Of a stretch of 64,000 nt of DNA, positions 42,837 to 51,027 are shown in pieces. Source of the DNA: Thalassobacillus_A hwangdonensis (GTDB lineage Bacteria; Bacillota; Bacilli; Bacillales; Halobacillaceae). Every line of letters starts with the position of its first letter. Position 1 is the first letter of the stretch. The stretch spans positions 62,001 to 126,000 of the forward strand of contig NZ_JBHTKL010000005.1 in assembly GCF_042675915.1 (NCBI RefSeq). The letters run 5' to 3'. Made by a program: the position numbers and the translations under genes. A model generated the notes under the pieces. The model ran no database searches and was not told the DNA's origin. It was given only the letters and a program-made list of their open reading frames with translations.

Positions 42837-43634
42837 ATGACCTTACGTTTTAGTGTGCTTGCTTCAGGCAGTACAGGTAATGCGTTTTATATTGAAACAG
42901 CACAGGAAAGAATATTAGTAGATGCCGGACTGAGTGGCAAAAAGCTGGACGGACTTTTTGCCGGCGTTGATATCGATCCAAGCAAAATTACGAAAGTGCT
43001 TGTCACTCATGAGCACAGTGATCATATTAAAGGTTTGGGAATCATTGCACGTAAATACAACTTGCCGATTTATGCAAATGAAAAAACGTGGAAAGCGATG
43101 GAACCCGCATTGGGTAAGCTGACAGTCGATCAGAAATTCCATTTTGGTATGGAAGAGACGAAAACATTCGGGGATTTGGACATTGAGTCGTTCGGCGTTT
43201 CCCATGACGCAGCGGATCCAATGTTCTATACGTTTCATCACGAAGGGAAGAAAGTAGCGCTCGTGACTGATCTCGGCTATGTATCAGAACGGATTAAAAA
43301 GACGGTCGAAGGTGCAGATGCCTATATTTTCGAATCGAACCATGATGTCGATATGCTTCGAATGGGACGTTATCCATGGAATGTGAAGCGGCGAATTCTC
43401 GGTGATTCCGGTCACGTTTCCAATGAAGATTGCGCGCTTGCGCTTACCGATCTTATTACAGATAAAACAAAGCGTATTTATTTGGCACATTTAAGTCAAG
43501 ATAATAACATGAAAGATTTGGCTAGGATGTCGGTAGATAACGTGTTGAAGGAAAGAGGCTTTGAGACAGGAAGCAGGATTGAACTCCATGATACGGATCC
43601 GAATGCACCGACACCCCTGTATGTAGTGAATTGA
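42837..43634 (+). CDS. walJ: Metallo-beta-lactamase-fold hydrolase WalJ (YycJ)
   Basis: MBL-fold protein, proposed exonuclease-like enzyme linked to coordinating division and replication. ATG at 42837 with GGAGGG seven bases upstream gives 265 residues starting MTLRFSVLASGSTGNAF. Metal motif HEHSDHIKG, further ligands in VSHDAADP, LVTDLGYVSE and HLSQDNNM. Fourth accessory gene of the wal operon, 22 bp after walI. Its substrate is not established. Confidence 0.94.
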   Translation: MTLRFSVLASGSTGNAFYIETAQERILVDAGLSGKKLDGLFAGVDIDPSKITKVLVTHEHSDHIKGLGIIARKYNLPIYANEKTWKAMEPALGKLTVDQKFHFGMEETKTFGDLDIESFGVSHDAADPMFYTFHHEGKKVALVTDLGYVSERIKKTVEGADAYIFESNHDVDMLRMGRYPWNVKRRILGDSGHVSNEDCALALTDLITDKTKRIYLAHLSQDNNMKDLARMSVDNVLKERGFETGSRIELHDTDPNAPTPLYVVN

Positions 43635-43703
43635 GTTTACACTTGTTGTAAACAAGGAAAAGTAATTTAGATAATTACTTACGGAAAGGACTGGTGGTGG
43701 AAG

Positions 43704-44924
43704 ATGGGCTATTACGATGACCATTCACCGGCTGAATCCCATCAGAAAAAGAAAAGCTGGGTGATGCCAACCATCGTGGGAATCATTTTAGGGGCCGTGC
43801 TGGTGCTGCTTGCACTTCCTGCTTTGATTCAATCGAACATGCTTCCTTATGACATCACGATACCTGATGATGAAAGCGGCTTGGTCGATGAGGATGAAGC
43901 ACTGACAGGTGCAGAACAGAACATACAAGTCGATGTGAATACACAGGTGACCGAGGTTGTCGAGGAAGTCAGTCCAGCGGTAGTCGGTGTTGTCAATATG
44001 CAGTCTCAGTCCAGCTTTTGGCAGCAGGAAGAGCAAGGAGAAGCTGGTACTGGATCCGGTGTCATTTACAAAAAAGATGGGGATACCGCATATGTGGTCA
44101 CCAACAACCACGTGATCGATGGGGCTGATGAAATTGAAGTTGTCCTTTCCAACGAAGAACGGGTTAAAGCGGAATTGATTGGCGGAGACTTGTTCACCGA
44201 CCTTGCCGTATTGAAGATGCCGGCTGATAAAGTGGAAAAGGTAATCGATCTCGGTTCATCCGACAAAATTAAGGTTGGGGAACCCGCGATTGCGATTGGA
44301 AACCCCCTAGGCCTGCAATTTTCTGGATCGGTTACAAAAGGGGTCATCAGTGGTAAACAGCGAGCAATTCCTCAGGATTTCAACGGAGATGGTCAGCCCG
44401 ACTGGCAGGCAGATGTCATTCAGACGGATGCGGCTATCAACCCAGGGAACAGTGGTGGTGCCTTGATCAATATCAAAGGACAGCTGATTGGAATCAACTC
44501 GATGAAAATCGCTAGATCAGCGGTTGAAGGAATTGGATTTGCCATCCCGATCGACGAAGCGAAACCGATCATTAATGAGCTGGAGACACAAGGGAAAGTG
44601 ACTCGTCCATTCCTCGGTGTGGAGGCTTATTCACTGACAGATGTACCTAGCCGTGAATGGGAGGAAACGCTCAAGCTACCTGAAGAAGTCCAAGGTGGGG
44701 TCTATATCCGCTCCATTGAACCATTATCCCCAGCAGCTAAAGCAGGGTTGAAAGAGCTCGATGTCATCACGGAATTGGATGGAGAACCGATCCAGAACAT
44801 CATCGAACTGAGAAAACATTTATATGCAGAAACGAAAGTCGGCGACGAAATGACCGTAACATTCTACCGGAACGGTGAACAGCAGCAAGTAACCGTCACG
44901 TTAGCCGCCCAAGATGATTTTTAA
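43704..44924 (+). CDS. htrC: Membrane-anchored serine protease HtrC (YyxA, HtrA/DegP family)
   Basis: Trypsin-like protease facing outside the cell that handles misfolded exported proteins. 406 residues: one membrane anchor (about 17-40), protease domain with His in VTNNHVIDG, Asp in LFTDLAVLK and Ser in NPGNSGGAL, and one C-terminal PDZ domain (about 300-400, AGLKELDVITELDGEPI). Last gene of the wal cluster as in B. subtilis, where it is called yyxA. A small palindrome (GTTTACA-N5-TGTAAAC, 43635-43653) lies between walJ and htrC. Confidence 0.95.
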   Translation: MGYYDDHSPAESHQKKKSWVMPTIVGIILGAVLVLLALPALIQSNMLPYDITIPDDESGLVDEDEALTGAEQNIQVDVNTQVTEVVEEVSPAVVGVVNMQSQSSFWQQEEQGEAGTGSGVIYKKDGDTAYVVTNNHVIDGADEIEVVLSNEERVKAELIGGDLFTDLAVLKMPADKVEKVIDLGSSDKIKVGEPAIAIGNPLGLQFSGSVTKGVISGKQRAIPQDFNGDGQPDWQADVIQTDAAINPGNSGGALINIKGQLIGINSMKIARSAVEGIGFAIPIDEAKPIINELETQGKVTRPFLGVEAYSLTDVPSREWEETLKLPEEVQGGVYIRSIEPLSPAAKAGLKELDVITELDGEPIQNIIELRKHLYAETKVGDEMTVTFYRNGEQQQVTVTLAAQDDF

Positions 44925-44930
44925 GTAAGT

Positions 44931-44978
44931 AACCTTTCCTGAAGTGGAGATGATCCACATGTCAGGAAAGGTTTTTTT
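44931..44978 (+). terminator. Terminator after htrC
   Basis: AACCTTTCCTGA (44931-44942) pairs with TCAGGAAAGGTT (44962-44973), with GTGGA/TCCAC extending the stem inside, followed by TTTTTT. Confidence 0.93.
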
Positions 44979-44988
44979 GTGTAAAATA

Positions 44989-45175
44989 ATATCCACAGGT
45001 TGTTAGTAAGTTGAGGATAAGCCAAATAGATATAGTAGCGAACATAAATTCCTATACCAAATAGAGAAACTACCTGTTGATATGTGGATAATTTTTGTGG
45101 ATAAACTGTTTGCAGTGTGGAATAACATGTGAATAATGAGTCATCAACAGGTAATGTGCGTAATTTTGTGGATAA
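44989..45175. promoter_or_regulatory. DnaA-box cluster outside oriC, downstream of htrC
   Basis: Three exact boxes TGTGGATAA at 45083-45091, 45096-45104 and 45167-45175, all in one orientation, plus one-mismatch boxes at 44989-44997 (ATATCCACA), 45012-45020 (TGAGGATAA) and 45128-45136 (TGTGAATAA). The first two exact boxes are 13 bp apart, as at origins. About 39 kb from oriC, in a 594-bp gene-free stretch (44925-45518) shared with the met riboswitch. Confidence 0.85.
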
Positions 45176-45250
45176 AAAATGAAAGCGTCAAGCAAAGGCA
45201 GTAAAGACAGGGAATAGCGAAAATGCACGAAAATATTTTGAAAATTTTTA

Positions 45251-45280
45251 TTGACACCGTTTATTCAGGTGTATTAGTAT
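45251..45280 (+). promoter_or_regulatory. Sigma-A promoter of the metNIQ operon
   Basis: TTGACA (45251-45256) and TAGTAT (45275-45280) with an 18-base spacer, placed so that the transcript starts just before the SAM riboswitch. Confidence 0.75.
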
Positions 45281-45313
45281 TAGCATCAACATTAAAAAAC
45301 GAATAGCAATCAA

Positions 45314-45434
45314 TCTTCTTATCCAGAGAGGTGGAGGGACTGGCCCTTTGATACCTCGGCAGCGGATTTCATGGTGTACCATGAAAAACTGTGCCAATTC
45401 CAGCGAGTGCGTATGCACTTGAAAGATGAGAAGA
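45314..45434 (+). promoter_or_regulatory. SAM-I (S-box) riboswitch
   Basis: Core blocks of the S-box are present in order: TTATCCAGAGAGGTGGAGGG, ACTGGCCC, TGATACCTCGGCAGC, GTGCCAATTCCAGC and AAAGATGAGAAGA. P1 forms between TCTTCTTATC (45314-45323) and GATGAGAAGA (45425-45434). SAM binding would favour the terminator at 45456, switching off metNIQ when methionine/SAM is plentiful. Confidence 0.95.
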
Positions 45435-45455
45435 GACGGTACATAGATCATTATG

Positions 45456-45498
45456 GACCCCTCTTCTTGTTTTTCAGGAAGAGGGGTTCTTTTCGTTT
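45456..45498 (+). terminator. Riboswitch-controlled terminator before metN
   Basis: ACCCCTCTTC pairs with GAAGAGGGGT (stem arms within 45456-45489), followed by TCTTTTCGTTT. It sits between the SAM riboswitch and the metN ribosome site. Confidence 0.92.
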
Positions 45499-45518
45499 AT
45501 TTGAAAGGAGTGTACAGC

Positions 45519-46547
45519 ATGATCCACTTTGAGGATGTCAGTAAGGTGTACGAGAACGATGGCAAGGAATTGAGGGCTGTCGATCACGTAGATCTGAGAA
45601 TCGAAAAAGGGGAAATCTTCGGTGTCATAGGTTTCAGTGGTGCTGGTAAAAGCACCTTGATCCGGCTCGTCAATCTGATTGAGGCACCAAGTGATGGGAA
45701 AGTGCTCGTTGATGGGCGTAATTTAGCTGCCTTACCTAAACCAGAACTTAGGAAGGTGCGGAGAAAGATCGGGATGATTTTTCAGCATTTCAACTTATTG
45801 GAGTCGAAGACCGTCTATCAGAACGTTGCGTTCCCATTGTCACTTGCGAAGGTTCCTAAAAAGGAGATTGAAGCGCGGGTTACGGAAATTCTTGAGTTTG
45901 TCGGATTGGAGGATAAAGCGAAACAGTATCCTGACCAGTTGTCTGGAGGACAAAAGCAGCGGGTTGGTATCGCAAGGGCATTGACCACTTCTCCTGAAAT
46001 TCTGCTTTGCGATGAAGCAACTTCTGCACTGGATCCGCAGACGACGAAGTCCATCCTGGATTTATTGAAAAGAGTCAGGGATCAGTACAACATAACCATT
46101 TTGATGATTACGCATGAAATGCAGGTGATCAAAGAGGTGTGTGACAAGGTTGCGGTGATGGAAAATGGGAAAGTAATCGAGCAGGGAACAATTTTCGATG
46201 TCTTTTCCAATCCTGAACATCCGACTACGAAAAACTTCGTTCGCACTGTCATGCAGGATGACATTCCAGCCTCGATCCTTAAGCAGGTGGAAGGTAGAGC
46301 AGGAGGACGCCACGTTTACCGGGTAACTTTTCTCAGGGAAACAGCGGGGGAACCGATTCTGTCGAAAACAGCCAAGAATTTCGATGTCGATGTGAATGTG
46401 CTTTATGGACAGATTACGGAACTGCAGGGGGTCCCATTCGGCAATCTGATTGTCGAACTTCAAGGAGAAGATGCTGAAATTCTGAGGGCCATCCATTTTA
46501 TCCAATCCTCGGTGGCAGTGAAGGAGGTAGTTGCAGATGCAGGTTGA
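45519..46547 (+). CDS. metN: Methionine ABC transporter ATPase MetN
   Basis: ATP-binding subunit of the methionine importer. The frame opens at 45453, but that start lies in the terminator; ATG at 45519 with GAAAGGAG upstream gives 342 residues starting MIHFEDVSKVYENDG. Walker A GFSGAGKSTLIRLV, signature LSGGQKQRVGIARAL, Walker B ILLCDEATSALDP, and a C-terminal NIL domain (about 265-342) that senses methionine. Overlaps metI by 11 bp. Confidence 0.97.
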   Translation: MIHFEDVSKVYENDGKELRAVDHVDLRIEKGEIFGVIGFSGAGKSTLIRLVNLIEAPSDGKVLVDGRNLAALPKPELRKVRRKIGMIFQHFNLLESKTVYQNVAFPLSLAKVPKKEIEARVTEILEFVGLEDKAKQYPDQLSGGQKQRVGIARALTTSPEILLCDEATSALDPQTTKSILDLLKRVRDQYNITILMITHEMQVIKEVCDKVAVMENGKVIEQGTIFDVFSNPEHPTTKNFVRTVMQDDIPASILKQVEGRAGGRHVYRVTFLRETAGEPILSKTAKNFDVDVNVLYGQITELQGVPFGNLIVELQGEDAEILRAIHFIQSSVAVKEVVADAG

Positions 46548-47199
46548 TTTGAGAGAGTTTTGGCCGAAAATCCTTGAAGCTACCAATGAAACTTTGGCAA
46601 TGGTAGGCTTCTCATTATTATTCGCAACATTGATCGGACTTCCACTTGGGATTGCGCTCGTCGTGACAAGGCCGAACGGACTGCTACATAACCGTCCGCT
46701 TTTCAATGTACTGAACGCTATCGTCAACTTTTTCCGTTCGATTCCATTCATCATTCTGCTGGTGGCAATTCTGCCGATTACGCGGTTGATTGTCGGAACA
46801 ACGATTGGTACATCAGCGGCAGTCGTTCCGCTCGTATTCTTTGCAGGCCCATACATTGCAAGGCTCGTGGAAAGCAGCCTGCTTGAAGTGAAGCCAGGTG
46901 TCGTGGAGGCAGCGGAAGCGATGGGAGCGACTCCATGGCAGATCGTATTTAGGGTGCTTGTGCCAGAAGCGTTAAGTTCACTCATTTTGAACTTGACGAT
47001 CGCAACGATCGGACTCGTCGGAGCATCGGCGATGGCAGGGTTCGTTGGTGGAGGCGGTCTTGGGGACTTAGCAATCGCATACGGCTATCAGCGATTTGAA
47101 ACTGAAGTGATGATCATTACGGTGCTGTTGCTGGTCGTAATGGTGCAAGGACTGCAATCCGCAGGAAATCATTTATCCAAAGGCATCAGAAGAAGATAG
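46537..47199 (+). CDS. metI: Methionine ABC transporter permease MetI
   Basis: Membrane subunit of the MetNIQ importer. ATG at 46537 is preferred over a TTG at 46531 because AAGGAGG (46521-46527) is nine bases away. 220 residues with five predicted helices and the permease signature EAAEAMGATPWQIVFRVLVPEA that contacts MetN. It begins within the end of metN and is followed by metQ after 15 bp. Confidence 0.96.
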   Translation: MQVDLREFWPKILEATNETLAMVGFSLLFATLIGLPLGIALVVTRPNGLLHNRPLFNVLNAIVNFFRSIPFIILLVAILPITRLIVGTTIGTSAAVVPLVFFAGPYIARLVESSLLEVKPGVVEAAEAMGATPWQIVFRVLVPEALSSLILNLTIATIGLVGASAMAGFVGGGGLGDLAIAYGYQRFETEVMIITVLLLVVMVQGLQSAGNHLSKGIRRR

Positions 47200-47214
47200 A
47201 GGAGGAAATTACAG

Positions 47215-48039
47215 ATGAAAAAATTAATCGCATTCATTTTGTTAGTTGTCAGTGTTGTATTAGGGGCATGCAGTGATGGTTCTGCATCAGGAAAAGATGA
47301 CGTCATCAAACTCGGACTGAATGGTTCAGGGGTACCGATTTGGGAGGAAGTCAAGAAAAAGGCGGCAGATGAAGGAATTGAAATCGAACTTGTCGAGTTC
47401 TCTGATTATGTACGGCCGAACCAAGCTTTGGCTGATGGAGACATTGACTTAAATGCATTCCAGACCGTTTCTTATTTCGATGCATTCATTAAGGAGCACG
47501 ACCTTGATCTTGCTCCGATTGGTACGACAGTCATCGCACCGATGGGGATCTACTCTGAAAAATATGAAGATGTGAAGGATATTCCAGAAGGCAGTAAAGT
47601 AGCATTGCCAAAGGAAGCGACGAACATGGGAAGGGCATTGCTTTTGCTTGAGCAGGCTGGTCTGATCGGACTGCCGGATGACTTCGATGGTAACGGAGCG
47701 ATTGAAAAAGTTGAAGAAAACCCGAAAAACCTGCAACTGGAGCCGATTGTTGCCGCACAAACACCACGTGTCCTACCAGATGTAGCGATTTCCATCATTA
47801 ACAATGGGGTGGCGGTAGAAGCAGGATTCACACCGGTCGAAGATGCGATTTTCATCGAGGATGACACGGCGAAGCCTTATATCAATATCATCGCATCCCG
47901 TGCGGATGAAACGGATAAAGAAGCATACCAGACAATCGTCGATATCTATCAGTCGGAAGAAATCGAGCAGGCGATTATTGAGAAGTATAACAATTCCTTG
48001 ATTCCTACGTTTGTACCTTTGGAAGAAATCGGCTGGTAA
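47215..48039 (+). CDS. metQ: Methionine-binding lipoprotein MetQ
   Basis: Solute-binding lipoprotein that delivers methionine (and often D-methionine or the sulfoxide) to MetNI. 274 residues; signal MKKLIAFILLVVSVVLGAC with lipobox LGAC. NlpA-family features: VKKKAADEGIEIELVEFSDY, DIDLNAFQTVSYFDAF, VALPKEATNMGRALLLL. GAGGAGGAA precedes the ATG. Last gene of the SAM-riboswitch operon. Confidence 0.96.
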   Translation: MKKLIAFILLVVSVVLGACSDGSASGKDDVIKLGLNGSGVPIWEEVKKKAADEGIEIELVEFSDYVRPNQALADGDIDLNAFQTVSYFDAFIKEHDLDLAPIGTTVIAPMGIYSEKYEDVKDIPEGSKVALPKEATNMGRALLLLEQAGLIGLPDDFDGNGAIEKVEENPKNLQLEPIVAAQTPRVLPDVAISIINNGVAVEAGFTPVEDAIFIEDDTAKPYINIIASRADETDKEAYQTIVDIYQSEEIEQAIIEKYNNSLIPTFVPLEEIGW

Positions 48040-48069
48040 TGATCAGGGGGCGTTATCATTGTAAGTGTT

Positions 48070-48192
48070 AGTGTGGTCGGGAAATAACTCGCTTTCCTGC
48101 GGGGATCTGGCAAGCTTCCTCGGGCTTTTCGCCCTGCGGGATCTCGCCTAGACCCTTCTCCCGTGGGAGTCTCGTCATTTCCCATCCACACT
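48070..48192. repeat. Structured dispersed repeat, copy 2
   Basis: Outer arms AGTGTGGTCGGGAAAT (48070-48085) and ATTTCCCATCCACACT (48177-48192) pair at 14 of 16 positions. The core shares ACTCGCTTTCCTG, CTGGC-AGC-TCCTCGG, ATCTCGCCTAGACCC and GGGAGTCTCG with copy 1 at 8653-8774. The arm sequences of the two copies are largely different yet each pairs within itself. Lies between metQ and the M20 gene. Confidence 0.85.
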
Positions 48193-48275
48193 GCAAATGC
48201 ATCAATAACACCCCTGTAAATTAAGTTACATGAAGTTTGCTAGTACTAAGTAAGTCATTTCAAGGGGGATGAGTG

Positions 48276-49469
48276 ATGACAGTTATATCGAAGAAGAGTT
48301 TGGAAGCTCGGGTTTTGGAGCAGATTGAGGAACAGAAGCAGAAGTATATCCGAACGAGTCACCGCATCCATGATCATCCTGAAATCGGAAATGAGGAAGT
48401 GTTTGCATCAGACCTGCTTTGCTCGATTTTGGAGGAGGCGGGGTTTGATGTAAATCGCAATATCCCGGAGCACGAGACCGCCTTTTTGGCTAGGAAAACT
48501 TCCGGTAAACCCGGTCCTAAAGTGGGTTACTTAGCTGAGTACGACGCGCTACCTGGGCTCGGGCATGCATGCGGTCATAATATCATCGGAACGACGAGTG
48601 TCGCAGCAGCAATCGCAGTTGCACAAGTGATCGATGAGATCGGTGGTGAAGTGGCTGTGCTTGGGACTCCAGCAGAGGAAGGTGGACCAAACGGAAGTGC
48701 GAAAGGAACGTTCGTCCGTCATAACTTAGTCCAGGATTTTGATGCTTGTCTGATGGTCCATCCGAAGGGAGAAACGAGCGGTTCCGTGGAGAGTCTTGCT
48801 GTAGACCCGCTTGATTTCGAATTCTTCGGCCGCTCTGCTCATGCTGCTGCCAAACCGGAATATGGAATCAACGCACTTGATGCCGTACTACAGCTCTTCA
48901 ATGGCATCAATGCACTTAGGCAGCATGTGACCGATGATGTCCGGATTCACGGTGTGATCCTCGATGGCGGGCATGCACCGAACATTGTCCCTGATTATGC
49001 ACGAGCAAGGTTCTATATTCGAGCGGCTACGCGGGAAACATGTAATGACGTGACTGCAAAGGTGAAGCGAATTGCGGAAGGAGCAGCGCTGGCCACCGGT
49101 GCTAATCATAAAGTGGAGCTGATTCAGAATCAGGTCGATAATTTCCGGGTTACTCCAAGGTTCGATCAGGTTTTTCGTGAGAAGGTTGAGCTGTTCGGTG
49201 AAACGTATGTTGTGGATCGAAAAGACGGAATCGGGTCGACGGATGCCGGGAATATCAGCCAGGTCGTGCCGACGCTCCATCCGTTCATCAAAATCGGTCC
49301 CGATACGCTTGTCCCGCATACGAATGAATTTCGCGTGGCGGCGAGGTCGGAATCTGGTGACCATGGGCTGCTCGTTGGTGCGAAGGCACTTGCGTTGACC
49401 GGTCTTGCGCTTTGGACAGAAGAAGGATTATTGAATGAAATCAAAGCGGAATATCAGCGGTTGAGTTGA
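48276..49469 (+). CDS. M20-family amidohydrolase
   Basis: Predicted dinuclear-metal aminoacylase/amidase of the M20D type (YxeP/AbgB-like). 397 residues; ATG at 48276 with AAGGGGG seven bases before. Motifs: SHRIHDHPEIGNEE, YLAEYDALPGLGHACGHN with metal ligands, GTPAEEGGPNGSAKG, a dimerisation domain with FFGRSAHAAAKPEYG, and a final H in FIKIGPDTLVPHTNEF. Being next to metNIQ suggests a substrate such as an N-acyl amino acid, but repeat copy 2 and a gap separate them and no shared riboswitch is visible. Confidence 0.85.
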   Translation: MTVISKKSLEARVLEQIEEQKQKYIRTSHRIHDHPEIGNEEVFASDLLCSILEEAGFDVNRNIPEHETAFLARKTSGKPGPKVGYLAEYDALPGLGHACGHNIIGTTSVAAAIAVAQVIDEIGGEVAVLGTPAEEGGPNGSAKGTFVRHNLVQDFDACLMVHPKGETSGSVESLAVDPLDFEFFGRSAHAAAKPEYGINALDAVLQLFNGINALRQHVTDDVRIHGVILDGGHAPNIVPDYARARFYIRAATRETCNDVTAKVKRIAEGAALATGANHKVELIQNQVDNFRVTPRFDQVFREKVELFGETYVVDRKDGIGSTDAGNISQVVPTLHPFIKIGPDTLVPHTNEFRVAARSESGDHGLLVGAKALALTGLALWTEEGLLNEIKAEYQRLS

Positions 49470-49520
49470 TCATTAGTTTGGGCGTACTCCTGTTAGTGGG
49501 AGTGCGCCTAAACTGCTTTT

Positions 49521-49634
49521 AAACAGTAAATTTGTTTGTTTGATGAGAATTGGAGATGTTTTAATTAGAAACCACTCGTCTCTGACCAGTAAATCACCAT
49601 TTTTAATCAGAAAACCAAAATTTTTAATCACAAA
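49521..49634. repeat. 21-bp phased repeat array C (core AATCAGAAA)
   Basis: Six related units start at 49521, 49542, 49563, 49584, 49605 and 49626, each exactly 21 bp apart: AAACAGTAAA, GATGAGAAT, AATTAGAAA, GACCAGTAAA, AATCAGAAA, AATCACAAA. T-tracts precede several cores. CAGTAAA recurs 63 bp apart. The array begins 52 bp after the M20 stop codon and ends about 108 bp before the next gene. Confidence 0.75.
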
Positions 49635-49741
49635 GTTCCATTCTATTACGAATCTTTCCGACTAATTCTTGAAAGGGAGGGAAAAGGACTAGCAGAAGCG
49701 AAGTAGTAGGAACAGAATTTTTTATTAGGATGGGATGGAAC

Positions 49742-50239
49742 ATGATCATTAAACGAATCATTTGCAACGTACGTCCTGAGCAGCGCCAAGACTTCTCTGA
49801 AGCGCAGCAGAAATGGGAAAAGCTGCGTGATGTGGATGGATTCATCGGGCAAATAGGTGGCTGGTGCAAGGAGGATGAATCTTGCGCCTACATTGTCGCG
49901 CTTTGGAATTCAAGGGAAGAATACGATGCTTTCATGGAAAACGAACACGATGCCATTTATGAGGCAGGGCAGCAGGCGGATACGTTCGAGGAGATTACAA
50001 TCGATCTGTTTGATGCGGTCGTCGAACCTTTGCGTGATATTGAAGCGGAGGCGATCTCTATTCATGAGGGGCTGCTTCCGTTTTTAGGTGGTGGCGATTT
50101 AGTCGGTTATCATATGGATGATAAACGGAGATACATCATCATTTCCTGGCATCAAGGTCCAGGAGATGTCCTTGTACAATTAGAAGATGCGTGGAGGGTT
50201 TCCAATGGCCATCATGAATCCAAAGAGTTTTCCGATTAG
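49742..50239 (+). CDS. YdbC-like DUF4937 protein (dimeric alpha-beta barrel)
   Basis: 165 residues; N-terminal ~100 residues (MIIKRIICNVRPEQRQDFSE ... IGGWCKEDESCAYIVALW) match the antibiotic-monooxygenase-like DUF4937 fold; the C-terminal part (GLLPFLGGGDLVGYHMDDKR) is probably a second related half. ATG at 49742 with GGGATGG upstream; an ATG at 49730 is possible. Function unknown. The GNAT gene begins inside its 3' end, so the two are coupled. Confidence 0.7.
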   Translation: MIIKRIICNVRPEQRQDFSEAQQKWEKLRDVDGFIGQIGGWCKEDESCAYIVALWNSREEYDAFMENEHDAIYEAGQQADTFEEITIDLFDAVVEPLRDIEAEAISIHEGLLPFLGGGDLVGYHMDDKRRYIIISWHQGPGDVLVQLEDAWRVSNGHHESKEFSD

Positions 50240-50759
50240 AGACGGAAGAAACGTTACAATCCGCACCGCTAAGCCCGGTGATGCAAAGAATGTTTTAGCT
50301 TTCAACCGGTCCATCCTGTGTGATGCACCTTACCTTGTCACAACTGTTGATGAGTTTAAGTTGACGGAATCGGATCAACGGAGGTTTCTGGAACAGATGC
50401 ACGAAGCAGATGGAAGTCTAGCGCTCGTTGCTGAAGTGGAAGGACAAATGGTAGGTTTTTTGGATTTTGCAAGTGGGAGCAAACAGAGGACGGCACATCA
50501 GGGCGCCTTCGGTATGAGTGTCGAAGAAGACTATAGAGGCTTGGGAATCGGCAAGGCGTTGCTTCGTTCCCTGATCACCTGGGCGAATCAGCACCCGAAG
50601 CTGGAGAAGCTGACCCTTGAAGTCGTTTCGGAAAATAAAGGTGCCATTCACCTTTACAGACAACTGGGGTTCCGTGAAGAAGGAAGGAAAATACGTGCCT
50701 TGAAGCTGGAGGATGGGACGTATCATGACCTGTGGCAGATGGCTAAGTTTCTGAAGTGA
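50205..50759 (+). CDS. GNAT-family N-acetyltransferase
   Basis: 184 residues; acetyl-CoA-binding motif A EEDYRGLGIGKALLRSLI and motif B LEVVSENKGAIHLYRQLGFREEG are clear. Substrate unknown. ATG at 50205 with GGAGGG upstream; it overlaps the preceding gene by 35 bp. Its 3' end overlaps the converging small membrane gene by 17 bp. Confidence 0.85.
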   Translation: MAIMNPKSFPIRDGRNVTIRTAKPGDAKNVLAFNRSILCDAPYLVTTVDEFKLTESDQRRFLEQMHEADGSLALVAEVEGQMVGFLDFASGSKQRTAHQGAFGMSVEEDYRGLGIGKALLRSLITWANQHPKLEKLTLEVVSENKGAIHLYRQLGFREEGRKIRALKLEDGTYHDLWQMAKFLK

Positions 50760-50943
50760 CCGGCAGAATACTCAGGCAAATGAGCAACAGAAGGAAAAGA
50801 ATCCTCAGCTGTTCATCCTTAGTGACGACTTTCAATAAGACAACAAAGAGGATGCTTAGGAGAGGTTCTTCTTCGACCAAAAGAATCGCCGCAATATCGA
50901 GGAAAGCTAGCACGCTATCAAGTTGATTCGAATCTGTTGTCAT
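50743..50943 (-). CDS. Small membrane protein next to ger operon, candidate germination D subunit
   Basis: 66 residues starting MTTDSNQLDSVLAFLDIAA, with hydrophobic segments near residues 14-22/28-41 (LLSILFVVLLKVV) and 48-62 (LRILFLLLLICLSILPV). ATG at 50943 with GGGAGGTGG upstream, an excellent ribosome site. It lies 77 bp after gerC on the same strand, past a strong hairpin. Small two-helix proteins (D subunits) accompany many Bacillus ger operons and modulate receptor function; that role here is inferred from size, topology and position. Confidence 0.6.
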   Translation of the reverse strand: MTTDSNQLDSVLAFLDIAAILLVEEEPLLSILFVVLLKVVTKDEQLRILFLLLLICLSILPVTSET

Positions 50944-50992
50944 TTTTCCACCTCCCATACATACAGGATATTTATACCCTGATAAAAGGTGA

Positions 50993-51027
50993 AAAAATAA
51001 GAAGGCGCCCACGCGCCTTCTTATTTT
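50993..51027 (-). terminator. Terminator after gerC
   Basis: AAAATAAGAAGGCGC (to 51008) pairs with GCGCCTTCTTATTTT (51013-51027), loop CCAC. It overlaps the gerC stop codon; on the minus strand it ends in a U-rich run. Confidence 0.92.
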
